64,000 nucleotides of DNA from Clostridiales bacterium (GTDB lineage: Bacteria > Bacillota > Clostridia > Lachnospirales > Lachnospiraceae), in contig JAAYNW010000019.1 in assembly GCA_012520655.1 (NCBI GenBank), forward strand, positions 1 to 64,000, in the 5' to 3' direction. Positions 9,339 through 18,277 of this stretch are shown piece after piece. Within the stretch, counting starts at the first letter, position 1; each line of letters begins with the position of its first letter. Under the pieces are notes generated by a model. The model had not been told where the DNA came from, did not search any database, and saw only the letters and a list, made by a program, of their open reading frames with translations. The position numbers and the translations under genes were made by a program.

Positions 9339-9701
9339 ATGGCGAAGAACATTTTAATTTGCGACGATGCAGCATTCATGCGTATGATGATTAAAGATAT
9401 TCTTACAAAAAACGGGTATAACGTTGCGGGTGAAGCGGAAAACGGAGTGAAGGCAATTGAAAAGTATAGTGAATTGAATCCTGATCTCGTTCTTATGGAT
9501 ATAACAATGCCGGAAATGGATGGAATTATGGCATTGAAGAAGATTAAAGAGGCAGATCCTTCTGCACTTGTTATCATGTGCTCTGCGATGGGTCAGCAGG
9601 CAATGGTTATCGAATCTATTCAGGCAGGAGCAAAGGACTTTATTGTTAAACCTTTTCAAGCGGATCGTGTTTTGGAAGCCGTTAAGAAAGTAGTTGGATA
9701 G
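9339..9701 (+). CDS. cheY: Chemotaxis response regulator CheY
   Basis: A single-domain receiver of 120 residues that carries the chemotaxis signal from CheA to FliM/FliY. The acidic pair DD is at residues 8-9, the phosphoacceptor aspartate is in LVLMDITMPEMDG (about residue 53), the switch Ser is in VIMCSAMGQQAMV, and the conserved Lys is in FIVKPF. Its position between fliY and fliO matches Bacillus-type operons and supports CheY rather than an unlinked response regulator. The ribosome binding site is AAATAGGAGAAAA. Confidence 0.95.
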   Translation: MAKNILICDDAAFMRMMIKDILTKNGYNVAGEAENGVKAIEKYSELNPDLVLMDITMPEMDGIMALKKIKEADPSALVIMCSAMGQQAMVIESIQAGAKDFIVKPFQADRVLEAVKKVVG

Positions 9702-9703
9702 TT

Positions 9704-10072
9704 ATGCTGCTTACCGTATCAAATGGTATGAATTCATTTTTGCAGTTTATGACTGTACTTGTTATTTTTATTTTTGTGTTGGTAATCACTTGGTTTTTTA
9801 CCAAATGGATGGCTAATCTCCAAAGCGGGAAAATGCATGGTACGAATATAGAGGTCATAGAGACGTATAAAATTACTGCAAATAAATATATTCAAATAAT
9901 AAAAACCGGAAATAAGTATCTTGCAATAGCAATAGGCAAGGATACGATTACGATGCTTGCAGAGATACCCGCCGAGCAGATTCATTTACCGGAAAAAGCG
10001 GGAGAAGGCATGCCCGATTTTAAGAAGATATTCGAAAAAGCGAAGATTATGGATAATGACCGAAAGAAATGA
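9704..10072 (+). CDS. fliO: Flagellar export protein FliO
   Basis: FliO is a scaffold that helps FliP assemble in the export gate. The 122-residue protein has one membrane helix (about residues 10-35, FLQFMTVLVIFIFVLVITWF) and a cytoplasmic beta-rich domain with IEVIETYKITANKYIQIIKTGNKY, typical of FliO/FliZ. It starts two bases after the cheY stop and precedes fliP. The family is weakly conserved; order and topology support the name. Confidence 0.88.
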   Translation: MLLTVSNGMNSFLQFMTVLVIFIFVLVITWFFTKWMANLQSGKMHGTNIEVIETYKITANKYIQIIKTGNKYLAIAIGKDTITMLAEIPAEQIHLPEKAGEGMPDFKKIFEKAKIMDNDRKK

Positions 10073-10088
10073 AGAATAGGCGAGATAT

Positions 10089-10961
10089 ATGAGAACAATT
10101 TTTTCCGGAAGAAGGATGATAAAAATAATGTGCCTGCTGTTTTCGGTAGGCATATTGTTGTGTATGGCCAGACCGATCTCCGTGCATGCAGCTGGTATTC
10201 GGGAATCGAATCTGACAGGCACTACCGATGAAAGAACAAATATCAAAAATCCGGGCGATGCACAGACGCCGGAGGATTTGAAAGAGCTTAATATAGCCAA
10301 TACTGTGACAATCACGTATAACAACGGGAACGGACAGTTAAACGGCAGTCTGAGAATCCTCTTAACACTTACCTTGATAGCACTTGCCCCTACATTAATT
10401 ATAATGCTTACCTCGTTTACCAGAATAATCATTGTTCTGCATTTTACGAGGTCTGCTTTGAATACCCAAACAGCGCCCCCGAATCAGGTGTTGATTGGGT
10501 TAGCTTTGTTTTTGACCTTTTTCATTATGCAGCCTACGCTGACAAAGGTATACGAAGAAGCGGTTGTACCTTTTGAGGCCGGAGAGCTTGATCAGAAGGA
10601 AGCTTTGGAAGTGGGAATGCAGCCTTTCAGAGATTTTATGTATGGTCAGACACTGGCGAAAGATGTAAGATTGTTTATGGATATTAGCCATACGGAGTGG
10701 CAGGGAGATTTGGCGAGTATTCCGACAACTGTTCTCATTCCCAGTTTTATCATAAGTGAGCTTAGAACAGCATTTATTATAGGATTTTTGATTTATATTC
10801 CGTTTATCGTTATAGATATGGTAGTAGCATCTACGCTTATGAGTATGGGTATGATGATGTTACCTCCGACCACTGTTTCCATGCCCTTTAAAATACTTTT
10901 GTTTGTGCTTGCGGACGGTTGGAATCTGATTATAGGAAGCCTTGTGAAAACATTTTATTAA
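10089..10961 (+). CDS. fliP: Flagellar export gate protein FliP
   Basis: FliP forms the core export channel with FliQ and FliR. The 290-residue protein starts with a signal sequence (residues about 10-32, IKIMCLLFSVGILLCMARPI), cleaved in characterised family members. A short polar extracytoplasmic stretch and four membrane helices follow. The family motifs FTRIIIVLHFTRSAL with TQTAPPNQVLIGLALFLTFF, and the C-terminal MMMLPPTTVSMPFKILLFV, are present. It is 20 bases upstream of fliQ. Confidence 0.96.
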   Translation: MRTIFSGRRMIKIMCLLFSVGILLCMARPISVHAAGIRESNLTGTTDERTNIKNPGDAQTPEDLKELNIANTVTITYNNGNGQLNGSLRILLTLTLIALAPTLIIMLTSFTRIIIVLHFTRSALNTQTAPPNQVLIGLALFLTFFIMQPTLTKVYEEAVVPFEAGELDQKEALEVGMQPFRDFMYGQTLAKDVRLFMDISHTEWQGDLASIPTTVLIPSFIISELRTAFIIGFLIYIPFIVIDMVVASTLMSMGMMMLPPTTVSMPFKILLFVLADGWNLIIGSLVKTFY

Positions 10962-10980
10962 GCTGAAATGGAGTTAATGT

Positions 10981-11250
10981 ATGACGATTGATGACATAAC
11001 CGCAATTTCTTCGACAGCACTATATCTGATTATAAAAATATCGGCTCCTATTTTGCTTATATCGCTTATTGTGGGCTTGATCATCAGTATATTTCAGACA
11101 GTTACATCGATTCAAGAGCAAACGCTTACTTTTGTACCTAAGATTATCTGTGTATTTCTGTCGATAATATTGTTCGGACATTGGATGATGAACGGGATAT
11201 CTGAATTCATGGTAAGTTTATGGTCTGATTTTAGTGTCTATATAAGGTAG
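10981..11250 (+). CDS. fliQ: Flagellar export gate protein FliQ
   Basis: An 89-residue membrane protein with two helices (about residues 14-39 and 52-76). It carries the FliQ pattern PILLISLIVGLIISIFQTVT and SIQEQTLTFVPKI. With FliP and FliR it forms the helical export gate. It lies between fliP and fliR with 4 bases to the next start. Length and sequence are ordinary for the family. Confidence 0.95.
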   Translation: MTIDDITAISSTALYLIIKISAPILLISLIVGLIISIFQTVTSIQEQTLTFVPKIICVFLSIILFGHWMMNGISEFMVSLWSDFSVYIR

Positions 11251-11254
11251 CGCT

Positions 11255-12037
11255 ATGATTAATTATGTTTTTACGTATGCGAGTCTTGAATATTTTTTAC
11301 TGATTTTTACGAGGGTTACTTGCTTCGTTTTTATCGCCCCGTTTTTCAGCATGAATAATACGCCGAGGCAGGTAAGAGTAGTATTGAGTTTTTTTGTGTC
11401 GTTGCTCGTCTTTTTTGTAATGGCACCTAATGAGCAGCTGGAATATGATACGTTGTTCGAGTATGCGGTAATCGTTATGAAAGAGGCTCTTACAGGGTTT
11501 ATTATCGGATTTGGGGCTAATTTGTGCAATTCTATCGTGTCCTTCGCTGGGCATATAATCGATATGGAAACAGGTTTGTCCATGGTTATGATTATGGACC
11601 CGACGACAAAGGAATCAACGAGTATTTCCGGCGTCTTTTATCAGTATATGATAACTCTGATGCTCATTATAAGCGGAATGTACCAGTATCTTCTGAAAGC
11701 ATTGGTAGATACGTTTACTTTGATACCGATAAACGGTGCCGTTTTCAAATCAGAGGCCTTAATGGAGACAGTAGTTCGCTTTATGAGCGACTACATTGTT
11801 ATAGGATTTCGCATTTGCCTTCCCATATTTACAGTTATGATAATGATGAACGTCATTCTCGGTATATTGGCCAAAGTATCGCCGCAGCTCAATATGTTTG
11901 CTGTCGGTATTCAGATTAAGATTCTAGTGGGACTGGCAATATTGTTTTTGACAGCAGGAATGCTGCCAGTAGCATCTAATTTTATTTTTGAACAGATGAA
12001 AAAAATAATAGTATCTTTTGTAGAGGGATTGATGTGA
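11255..12037 (+). CDS. fliR: Flagellar export gate protein FliR
   Basis: A 260-residue polytopic membrane protein with six or so hydrophobic segments. Family features include the N-terminal RVTCFVFIAPFFS, the ITGFIIGFGAN-like segment seen here as EALTGFIIGFGANLCN, and the C-terminal APQLN-type motif seen as VSPQLNMFAVGIQIKI. It completes the FliPQR gate. Its TGA overlaps the GTG of flhB (GTGA at 12034-12037), suggesting coupled synthesis of the two gate proteins. Confidence 0.95.
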   Translation: MINYVFTYASLEYFLLIFTRVTCFVFIAPFFSMNNTPRQVRVVLSFFVSLLVFFVMAPNEQLEYDTLFEYAVIVMKEALTGFIIGFGANLCNSIVSFAGHIIDMETGLSMVMIMDPTTKESTSISGVFYQYMITLMLIISGMYQYLLKALVDTFTLIPINGAVFKSEALMETVVRFMSDYIVIGFRICLPIFTVMIMMNVILGILAKVSPQLNMFAVGIQIKILVGLAILFLTAGMLPVASNFIFEQMKKIIVSFVEGLM

Positions 12038-13146
12038 TTTTACGGTATAATCTCCAGTTTTTTGCTAAAGACGGTCCGGGTGGAGAAAAGACGGAACCTG
12101 CTACCGATAAAAAGTTAAGAGATGCCAGAAAAGAGGGACAGGTAGCAAAAAGCAAAGAAATAGGAAATGCTTTTGGACTTCTCACTTTATTTATAGTATT
12201 GAAGCTGTATGTCGCAAGTATGGGAAACAGTTTTATGGAAGTATTCTACGGTATTTATACGCAGATACCGGACCTTATAAAGCCGTATGGCGGCGGAGTT
12301 CCTGTCGCGAGTATTCAGACTGTATTTAACAACGTGGTTCTGGAGATGATAGTTATAATGGCTCCTGTTTTGCTAATAGGAGTTCTGGTGGCTTTCATCT
12401 GTGATGTGGCTCAAGTGAAATGGCGGCCTACCGGGAAGCCGTTACAGCCTAAATTAAGCAAATTAAATCCGCTGAAGGGATTTAAGAAGATTTTTTCCAA
12501 GGAATCCTTAATGGAACTTATTAAATCTTTTCTTAAGATCGGATTGATTATATATGTAGCGTATTCGTATTTGAAGGATAAGTACCATTATATTTTTCTT
12601 TTATATGATATTCCGCTGAAGCAGTCTATTCTGCTGATTGGAGAATTGGTTATTGACTTGGGCATACGGGTTTCTGCCATTTATATAATCATAGGTATTA
12701 TAGATTTCGCATATCAGAAACATAAGTTCAAAGAAGATATGAAGATGACAAAGCAGGAGATAAGGGATGAATATAAGGATCAGGAGGGTGATCCGAAGAT
12801 TAAGGGGAAGCAGAGACAGCGTATGCGTGAAGCGTCTCAGCGCAGAATGATGCAGCAATTGCCTCAGGCGGATGTGGTAATTACAAACCCTACCCATTAT
12901 GCGGTTGCAATCAAGTATGACCCTGATAAGTACGAGGCTCCGATTGTTATGGCAAAAGGAGAAGATTATCTCGCACAGAAGATTAAAGATGTGGCGAAGG
13001 AGCATCACATAGAAATTGTAGAAAATAAGCCCCTTGCCAGAATGTTGTATGCGAATGTAGATGTCGGTGAACTGGTACCTCCGGAGTTGTATCAGGCGGT
13101 AGCTGAGGTGCTTGCATTCGTATATCATCTAAAGGGAAAAACGTAA
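12034..13146 (+). CDS. flhB: Flagellar export switch protein FlhB
   Basis: FlhB sits at the export gate and changes substrate class after self-cleavage. The N terminus contains KTEPATDKKLRDARKEGQVAKSKE, the typical cytoplasmic leader. Four membrane helices span about residues 45-255. The cytoplasmic domain holds the autocleavage motif N285-P286-T287-H288. The start is GTG at 12034, overlapping fliR. FliK, which triggers the switch, is encoded at the window start. At 370 residues it is a normal full-length protein. Confidence 0.96.
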   Translation: MILRYNLQFFAKDGPGGEKTEPATDKKLRDARKEGQVAKSKEIGNAFGLLTLFIVLKLYVASMGNSFMEVFYGIYTQIPDLIKPYGGGVPVASIQTVFNNVVLEMIVIMAPVLLIGVLVAFICDVAQVKWRPTGKPLQPKLSKLNPLKGFKKIFSKESLMELIKSFLKIGLIIYVAYSYLKDKYHYIFLLYDIPLKQSILLIGELVIDLGIRVSAIYIIIGIIDFAYQKHKFKEDMKMTKQEIRDEYKDQEGDPKIKGKQRQRMREASQRRMMQQLPQADVVITNPTHYAVAIKYDPDKYEAPIVMAKGEDYLAQKIKDVAKEHHIEIVENKPLARMLYANVDVGELVPPELYQAVAEVLAFVYHLKGKT

Positions 13147-13166
13147 GAAGAGAGGAGGAGTAAGGC

Positions 13167-15203
13167 ATGAAAAAGGCGGATATAGGTGTAGCTTTATATA
13201 TTTTGGCGGCATTCATTATGTTCATCGTGCCTGTGCCGGCTTGGTTGCTCGATATTTTACTCGCTTTTAATATAGCTGTTGCATTTACTGTTATGTTTGG
13301 GTGTATGTTTGTAAAGGAAGTATTGGAACTGTCTTTTTTTCCGACAATGTTGCTGTTTACGACCATATTCAGGATTGCGCTCAATGTTTCTTCTACCAAA
13401 TTGATTTTGTCTACGGGCAATCCGGGTAATGTCATCGTAGTGTTCGGTAACTTCGTAGGTGGCGGAGACATTGTAATCGGTGTTATTATCTTTGTCATTT
13501 TAATTCTCATTCAGTTCATGGTTATCAATAAAGGTTCAGAAAGGGTAGCGGAAGTAACGGCAAGATTTACACTGGATGCCATGCCCGGTAAACAGATGGC
13601 AATCGATGCGGATTTGAATACGGGGGCGATTACGGATGCGGAAGCGAAGAGACGGCGCGAAAAGATTCAGGAGGAAGCGAGCTTTTTCGGTTCCATGGAC
13701 GGTGCCGTGAAGTACGTTAAGGGAGATGCGATAGCCGGACTTATTATTACGGCAGTTAATATTGTCGGTGGTATTGCCGTGGGTGTGCTTCGTCAGGGAA
13801 TGGATATCGGAGGAGCGATAGATAAATATACGATTCTCACTATTGGTGATGGCCTCGTGAGCCAGATTCCTTCTTTGCTAATTTCGCTTTCTACAGGTAT
13901 CCTCGTTACCAAAGGTTCTAAGGATGCCGATTTCGGTACTATGCTTATCAGCCAGTTATTTGGAGTACCTAAGGTATTGTATTTAGTAGGATCCATTTTA
14001 GCGGTGCTCGGTATTATTACTCCGTTAAACGATCTCATCTTCGTCACCTTGGGGCTTGTATTTATCATATGCGGAAGGGTAATCGCAGGAACTATTGAAA
14101 CGGCTAAGATAGAGTCACAGGTGGACATGGACGAGATGGCGGCGGAGGAAATCAGACAGCCGGAAAATGTAACGAGTCTGCTACAGGTGGATCCGATAGA
14201 ATTGGAATTCGGTTATGGTATTATACCTCTTGCGGATGTGAATCAGGGTGGTGATTTATTGGACCGCGTTGTTATGATAAGAAGACAGATTGCTCTCGAA
14301 CTCGGAACGGTTGTGCCGATTATTCGTTTGAGAGATAATATACAGTTAAATCCTAATCAGTATATTATTAAGATAAAAGGCGTTCAGGTAAGTGAAGGTG
14401 AGATTTTGTTTGATCACTATATGGCTATGAATCCAGGATATGTTGAAGAGGAAATAACGGGTATTCCTACCTTCGAACCTTCCTTCCATCTGCCGGCAAT
14501 CTGGATTACCGAAGGACAAAGGGAGAGAGCTGAAAGCCTTGGTTATACGGTCGTAGATCCGCCGTCCATCATTGCAACGCACTTGACGGAGGTTATCAGG
14601 CAATATATTTCCGAGTTGCTTACAAGACAAGATGTGCAGAATCTGGTCAACAATATAAAGGAAACCAATCCTTCTCTGATAGAGGAATTGGTGCCGAAGC
14701 TGCTTAGCATCGGAGAGATACAAAAGGTATTGCAGAATATGTTGAAAGAGGGTATCTCCATCAGAGACTTGCTTACAATTTTTGAGACACTTGCAGATTA
14801 TGCGGCGACAACGAGAGACACGGATATTCTGACAGAATATGTAAGGCAAAGCTTGAAGCGTGCCATATCCAGTAAGTATTTTCCTGCTAATGAAACGACC
14901 AGTGTCGTGACCATGGATCCAAAGTTAGAGCAGGAGATTATGAACAGTGTAAAGCAGACGGAGCAGGGTGCATATCTTACACTTGATCCGGAAAAGACGA
15001 AAACGGTCATTAAGTCTGTGGGAGAAGAAGTACAGAAACTGGAGAATCTTGGTAAGAATCCTATTATAATTACTTCTCCGATTGTGCGTATGTATTTTAA
15101 GCGGTTGACGGAAGAATATTATAGAGATTTGATTGTTGTTTCTTACAATGAAATTGAATCGAATGTAGAATTACAATCTGTTGGGATGGTGACAATAGCA
15201 TGA
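13167..15203 (+). CDS. flhA: Flagellar export protein FlhA
   Basis: FlhA forms the large export ring that docks chaperone-substrate complexes. The 678-residue protein has an N-terminal membrane half (eight helices to about residue 310). It carries the conserved FHIPEP-region hallmarks FRIALNVSSTKLIL and ARFTLDAMPGKQMAIDADLN. The C-terminal cytoplasmic half is complete. The ribosome binding site is GAGAGGAGGAG. It overlaps flhF by 4 bases (ATGA at 15200). Confidence 0.96.
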   Translation: MKKADIGVALYILAAFIMFIVPVPAWLLDILLAFNIAVAFTVMFGCMFVKEVLELSFFPTMLLFTTIFRIALNVSSTKLILSTGNPGNVIVVFGNFVGGGDIVIGVIIFVILILIQFMVINKGSERVAEVTARFTLDAMPGKQMAIDADLNTGAITDAEAKRRREKIQEEASFFGSMDGAVKYVKGDAIAGLIITAVNIVGGIAVGVLRQGMDIGGAIDKYTILTIGDGLVSQIPSLLISLSTGILVTKGSKDADFGTMLISQLFGVPKVLYLVGSILAVLGIITPLNDLIFVTLGLVFIICGRVIAGTIETAKIESQVDMDEMAAEEIRQPENVTSLLQVDPIELEFGYGIIPLADVNQGGDLLDRVVMIRRQIALELGTVVPIIRLRDNIQLNPNQYIIKIKGVQVSEGEILFDHYMAMNPGYVEEEITGIPTFEPSFHLPAIWITEGQRERAESLGYTVVDPPSIIATHLTEVIRQYISELLTRQDVQNLVNNIKETNPSLIEELVPKLLSIGEIQKVLQNMLKEGISIRDLLTIFETLADYAATTRDTDILTEYVRQSLKRAISSKYFPANETTSVVTMDPKLEQEIMNSVKQTEQGAYLTLDPEKTKTVIKSVGEEVQKLENLGKNPIIITSPIVRMYFKRLTEEYYRDLIVVSYNEIESNVELQSVGMVTIA

Positions 15204-16426
15204 TAATTAAGAAATTCCAAGGAAAAACAGAAAATGAGGCTGTAGAAACAGCCAAAAAAGAATTAGGCAAAAATATTGTTATAATGAATGTGAGAGATGT
15301 AAAGAAAAAGGGAATATTCCGTTTTTTCCGCTCGGATATGGTAGAGGTTACAGTTGCTCTTGAAGAAGAAAATGAAAAGTATTATCCGGCAAAAAAAGAA
15401 GAAAAGATTGAGCCGGCTATTCCGTCAAAGGCTGCAAATCAATCAAGCTATAACGAGATGCTCAAAAACAGATTTTTTGGCGCCGAGAACTTAAACGAAG
15501 AAAAGAGAGAGAGTAGCTTATTGGAGGAAAAACTCGATAATTTGCATACTCTTTTGGAACAGCAGCTTCAGAGGCCGGAGAGTGAAAATGTAAAAGAAAA
15601 AGAAGAGGAAGGGGAAGAGATTCAGAGCGAACTGGAGAAATTCACCAAAGTATTATACAACACTATGCTGGATAACGAGATTAACGAAAAGCATGCCAAC
15701 CAGATTATAGATGAGATAGAAAAGAATGTGAAGCCCAATATGCCGTTTGATTATGCGCTGGCCAATATCTATCAGAAAATGGTATTAAAGTTCGGCAAAC
15801 CGGCCACTATAGTGCCTCCGGAAAACGGAACAAAGATAATTTTCTTTATAGGCCCTACAGGGGTCGGGAAGACAACTACCATAGCGAAGATAGCGTCGAA
15901 ATATATAGTGGATGAGAAGAAAAAGGTAGCTCTTTTTACCGCCGACACTTACCGCATTGCGGCGGCAGAACAGCTTCGTACCTATGCCAATATATTGGAG
16001 GTTCCTTTTCGGGTGGTATATACTCCGGAAGAAATCGGTAATGCATTAAAAGACTTTGCAGGATATGATTATATTTTTGTAGATACCTCAGGACATTCCT
16101 TTCAGAACGAGGAACAGAAAGCCAACACAAGTGCACTGCTTCGCTCGGTGGATGGCTTGGCGGAAAAAGAGGTTTTTCTCGTTCTCAGTGCCACTACAAA
16201 ATATAGGGACTTGATTCGTATTGTTGATTCCTATTCGCAGATTACAGACTATAAGTTGATATTTACAAAACTGGACGAAACATCAGCGATGGGCAATTTA
16301 CTGAACATCAAATTGTATACGGGAGCATCATTATCTTATGTTACCTGCGGACAGAATGTGCCCGATGACATAGAAGAATTCAATCCACAGAAGACTGTAA
16401 AGGTATTACTTGGAGGACAAAAATAG
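15200..16426 (+). CDS. flhF: Flagellar SRP-like GTPase FlhF
   Basis: FlhF is a signal-recognition-particle-type GTPase that sets flagellar placement. The N-terminal basic region (residues 1-60) is followed by an acidic, coiled-coil-like stretch (about 65-145), then the NG domain. GTPase motifs are FIGPTGVGKTTTIAKIASKY (P-loop), DTYRIAAAEQLRTYA, VDTSGHS (usually DTAGR) and TKLDET. It is 408 residues, ordinary in length. It is followed by its partner flhG. Confidence 0.95.
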   Translation: MIIKKFQGKTENEAVETAKKELGKNIVIMNVRDVKKKGIFRFFRSDMVEVTVALEEENEKYYPAKKEEKIEPAIPSKAANQSSYNEMLKNRFFGAENLNEEKRESSLLEEKLDNLHTLLEQQLQRPESENVKEKEEEGEEIQSELEKFTKVLYNTMLDNEINEKHANQIIDEIEKNVKPNMPFDYALANIYQKMVLKFGKPATIVPPENGTKIIFFIGPTGVGKTTTIAKIASKYIVDEKKKVALFTADTYRIAAAEQLRTYANILEVPFRVVYTPEEIGNALKDFAGYDYIFVDTSGHSFQNEEQKANTSALLRSVDGLAEKEVFLVLSATTKYRDLIRIVDSYSQITDYKLIFTKLDETSAMGNLLNIKLYTGASLSYVTCGQNVPDDIEEFNPQKTVKVLLGGQK

Positions 16427-16442
16427 GAGGACAGGATAAAAC

Positions 16443-17321
16443 ATGGATCAGGCTGAACAGTTACGGAACATTATAAAGGCCAACAGTCATCCACAAAGAC
16501 CTTTGGCGCGTGTTATTACGGTTACAAGCGGAAAAGGGGGAGTCGGTAAATCCAATACGTCCATTAACTTAGCAATCCAATTTCGTAGAATGGGGCAGAG
16601 AGTAATCATACTCGATGCCGATTTTGGGCTTGCGAATATTGAAATTATGTTTGGAACAGCACCGAAATACAATTTGAGCGATTTGATATATAAGGGTAAA
16701 GATATTAAAGAAATTATTACATGGGGACCTATGGAAGTAGGGTTTATTTCCGGGGGGTCGGGAGTAGCGGCATTATCTAATCTTACAAAGGAGAGTTTAT
16801 CTTATATTATTCAGAATCTGGCGGAACTCGATTCTCTTGCTGATACGATTATTATCGATACGGGGGCAGGAATATCCGATGCGGTGTTGGAGTTCCTCGT
16901 GGCAAGCCGAGAAATCCTATTGATAACCACGCCGGAGCCTACATCCATTACAGATTCGTATTCTTTATTGAAGGCACTATGCAGACATCCTGATTTTTCG
17001 AAGGAGGAGACAAAGGTTAGGATGATTGCCAATAGAGTTGGGAAAAATGGTGAAGGAGAGAATTTATATAATAAATTATATTCTGTTGTAACCAGGTATC
17101 TTAAGGTTCCTATGGAATACCTAGGAGAAATTCCCGAGGATGGACAGCTTTCCAAAGCGGTAATGCAGCAGAAACCTGTTTCTCTGGAAAGTCCGAATGC
17201 AAAATCAGCGCTGGCTTATGAAGGTATAGCGGCGAAATTAATGAATAGAGAAGTAGATATAGATACAAGCAGGAGAGGAATGGCGGCTATTTTTTCTCAT
17301 ATATTAGGTAGAAAGAGATAA
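16443..17321 (+). CDS. flhG: Flagellum site/number-determining ATPase FlhG (YlxH, MinD-like)
   Basis: A ParA/MinD-type ATPase of 292 residues that stimulates FlhF and controls flagellar number. The deviant Walker A is VTSGKGGVGKSNTSINLA (about residues 21-38). Other motifs are ILDADFGLANIEIMFG and IIDTGAGISDAVLEF. The C-terminal tail is the expected amphipathic membrane-targeting type (residues about 275-292). The start follows AGGAGGACAGGATAAAAC. The flhF-flhG order is conserved. Confidence 0.95.
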   Translation: MDQAEQLRNIIKANSHPQRPLARVITVTSGKGGVGKSNTSINLAIQFRRMGQRVIILDADFGLANIEIMFGTAPKYNLSDLIYKGKDIKEIITWGPMEVGFISGGSGVAALSNLTKESLSYIIQNLAELDSLADTIIIDTGAGISDAVLEFLVASREILLITTPEPTSITDSYSLLKALCRHPDFSKEETKVRMIANRVGKNGEGENLYNKLYSVVTRYLKVPMEYLGEIPEDGQLSKAVMQQKPVSLESPNAKSALAYEGIAAKLMNREVDIDTSRRGMAAIFSHILGRKR

Positions 17322-17341
17322 TGAAAAAGAGATGGTGAATC

Positions 17342-18091
17342 ATGGCAGATAGAATATTATCAAAATATGTGATACCGGGGAATAGAGTTGATATAAGGGA
17401 AACGATAAAGATAAAGGGAAAAGAAGACAAGACCGAAATCAGGATTTATCAAAGCCAGGTATACGATATTCTTTCTGAAGATCGGATAGAGATTGTTATG
17501 CCCATGGAAAAAACAAAGCTTATTCTGCTTCCTATAGGCGGGAAGTTCGATTTGTTTTTTTACTTGGAGAACAGTATTTATCAATGCCGTGCAAAAGTAG
17601 TCGATAGAGATAAGAAAAATAATAATTATTTGCTTACAATGGATTTAATCAGTAATTTGCGAAGAGACCAAAGGCGGGAATATTTCAGATTCAGCTGTGC
17701 CATAGAAATGAACTCCAGAGAGCTTCAGCAGGATGAAATAGCGGCTTTGGAAAAAAATGTCGTAAAAGAAGAAGCCGTCGTTTCAGTACCGCCCCTTAAT
17801 AGGAGCATTATCGTGGATATCAGCGGAGGCGGTTTACGTTTTGTGGCGGATTTTAAATATGATGCGGGCAGCATATTACTGTGTAAATATCAGTTGGATA
17901 CGGATAAAGGACCTAAGGTATTTGAGATGCTTGGAAAGGTACTCAATATAAAAGGAGTTGACAACCGCCCGGGATTTTTCGAACATCGGGTGCAATATAT
18001 TAATATTGATAAGGAAGTGCGTGAAGAAATCATTAGATTTATTTTCAACGAAGAAAGAAAAAATTTAAAAAAGAAAGGCGAAAAACAATAA
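17342..18091 (+). CDS. PilZ-domain flagellar brake protein (YcgR/YpfA type)
   Basis: A 249-residue cytoplasmic protein with an N-terminal YcgR-like domain (about residues 10-105) and a C-terminal PilZ domain (about 112-240). The c-di-GMP binding signature is visible: LRRDQRREYFRF with the RxxxR arginines, then DISGGGLRF (D/NxSxxG). Proteins of this type slow or stop the motor when c-di-GMP rises. Its place between flhG and cheB inside the operon supports a flagellar target. The tail is strongly basic. The exact partner (MotA or FliM/FliG) is not shown by the sequence. Confidence 0.9.
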   Translation: MADRILSKYVIPGNRVDIRETIKIKGKEDKTEIRIYQSQVYDILSEDRIEIVMPMEKTKLILLPIGGKFDLFFYLENSIYQCRAKVVDRDKKNNNYLLTMDLISNLRRDQRREYFRFSCAIEMNSRELQQDEIAALEKNVVKEEAVVSVPPLNRSIIVDISGGGLRFVADFKYDAGSILLCKYQLDTDKGPKVFEMLGKVLNIKGVDNRPGFFEHRVQYINIDKEVREEIIRFIFNEERKNLKKKGEKQ

Positions 18092-18124
18092 TTTCAGGCA
18101 GTTTTTTGAAGCTTGGTGTAGAAT

Positions 18125-18277
18125 ATGCAAAAAATATTGATTATTGATGACTTTGCACTCATGAGAAGGATGGTCTGTGATATAATCAATAAAGATAATA
18201 AATTCCAAGTGAAAAACAGAGCCGAAAAGGATAGTGGTGCTTATGAATGCGAGTATAAGTCAAGTGCCGGGCGGTAA
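18125..18277 (+). pseudogene. cheB: Remnant of the CheB receiver domain, cut by deletion and frameshift
   Basis: From ATG 18125 the first 29 residues (MQKILIIDDFALMRRMVCDI and onward to KFQV) are a clean receiver-domain start with the acidic pair D8-D9. After that the reading becomes unrelated to any receiver and stops at 18275-18277. The phosphoacceptor aspartate, the switch Thr/Ser and the conserved Lys are absent. In the next frame, from codon 18213 on, a CheB-type linker leads into the methylesterase domain. The simplest reading is a deletion of roughly 120-140 codons, not a multiple of three bases, fusing the receiver start to the linker in the wrong frame. Confidence 0.8.

Noticed and set aside
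14346-14849. Open frame of 167 codons antisense to flhA
   Set aside because: It is a shadow of the conserved flhA C-terminal coding region with no start signal.
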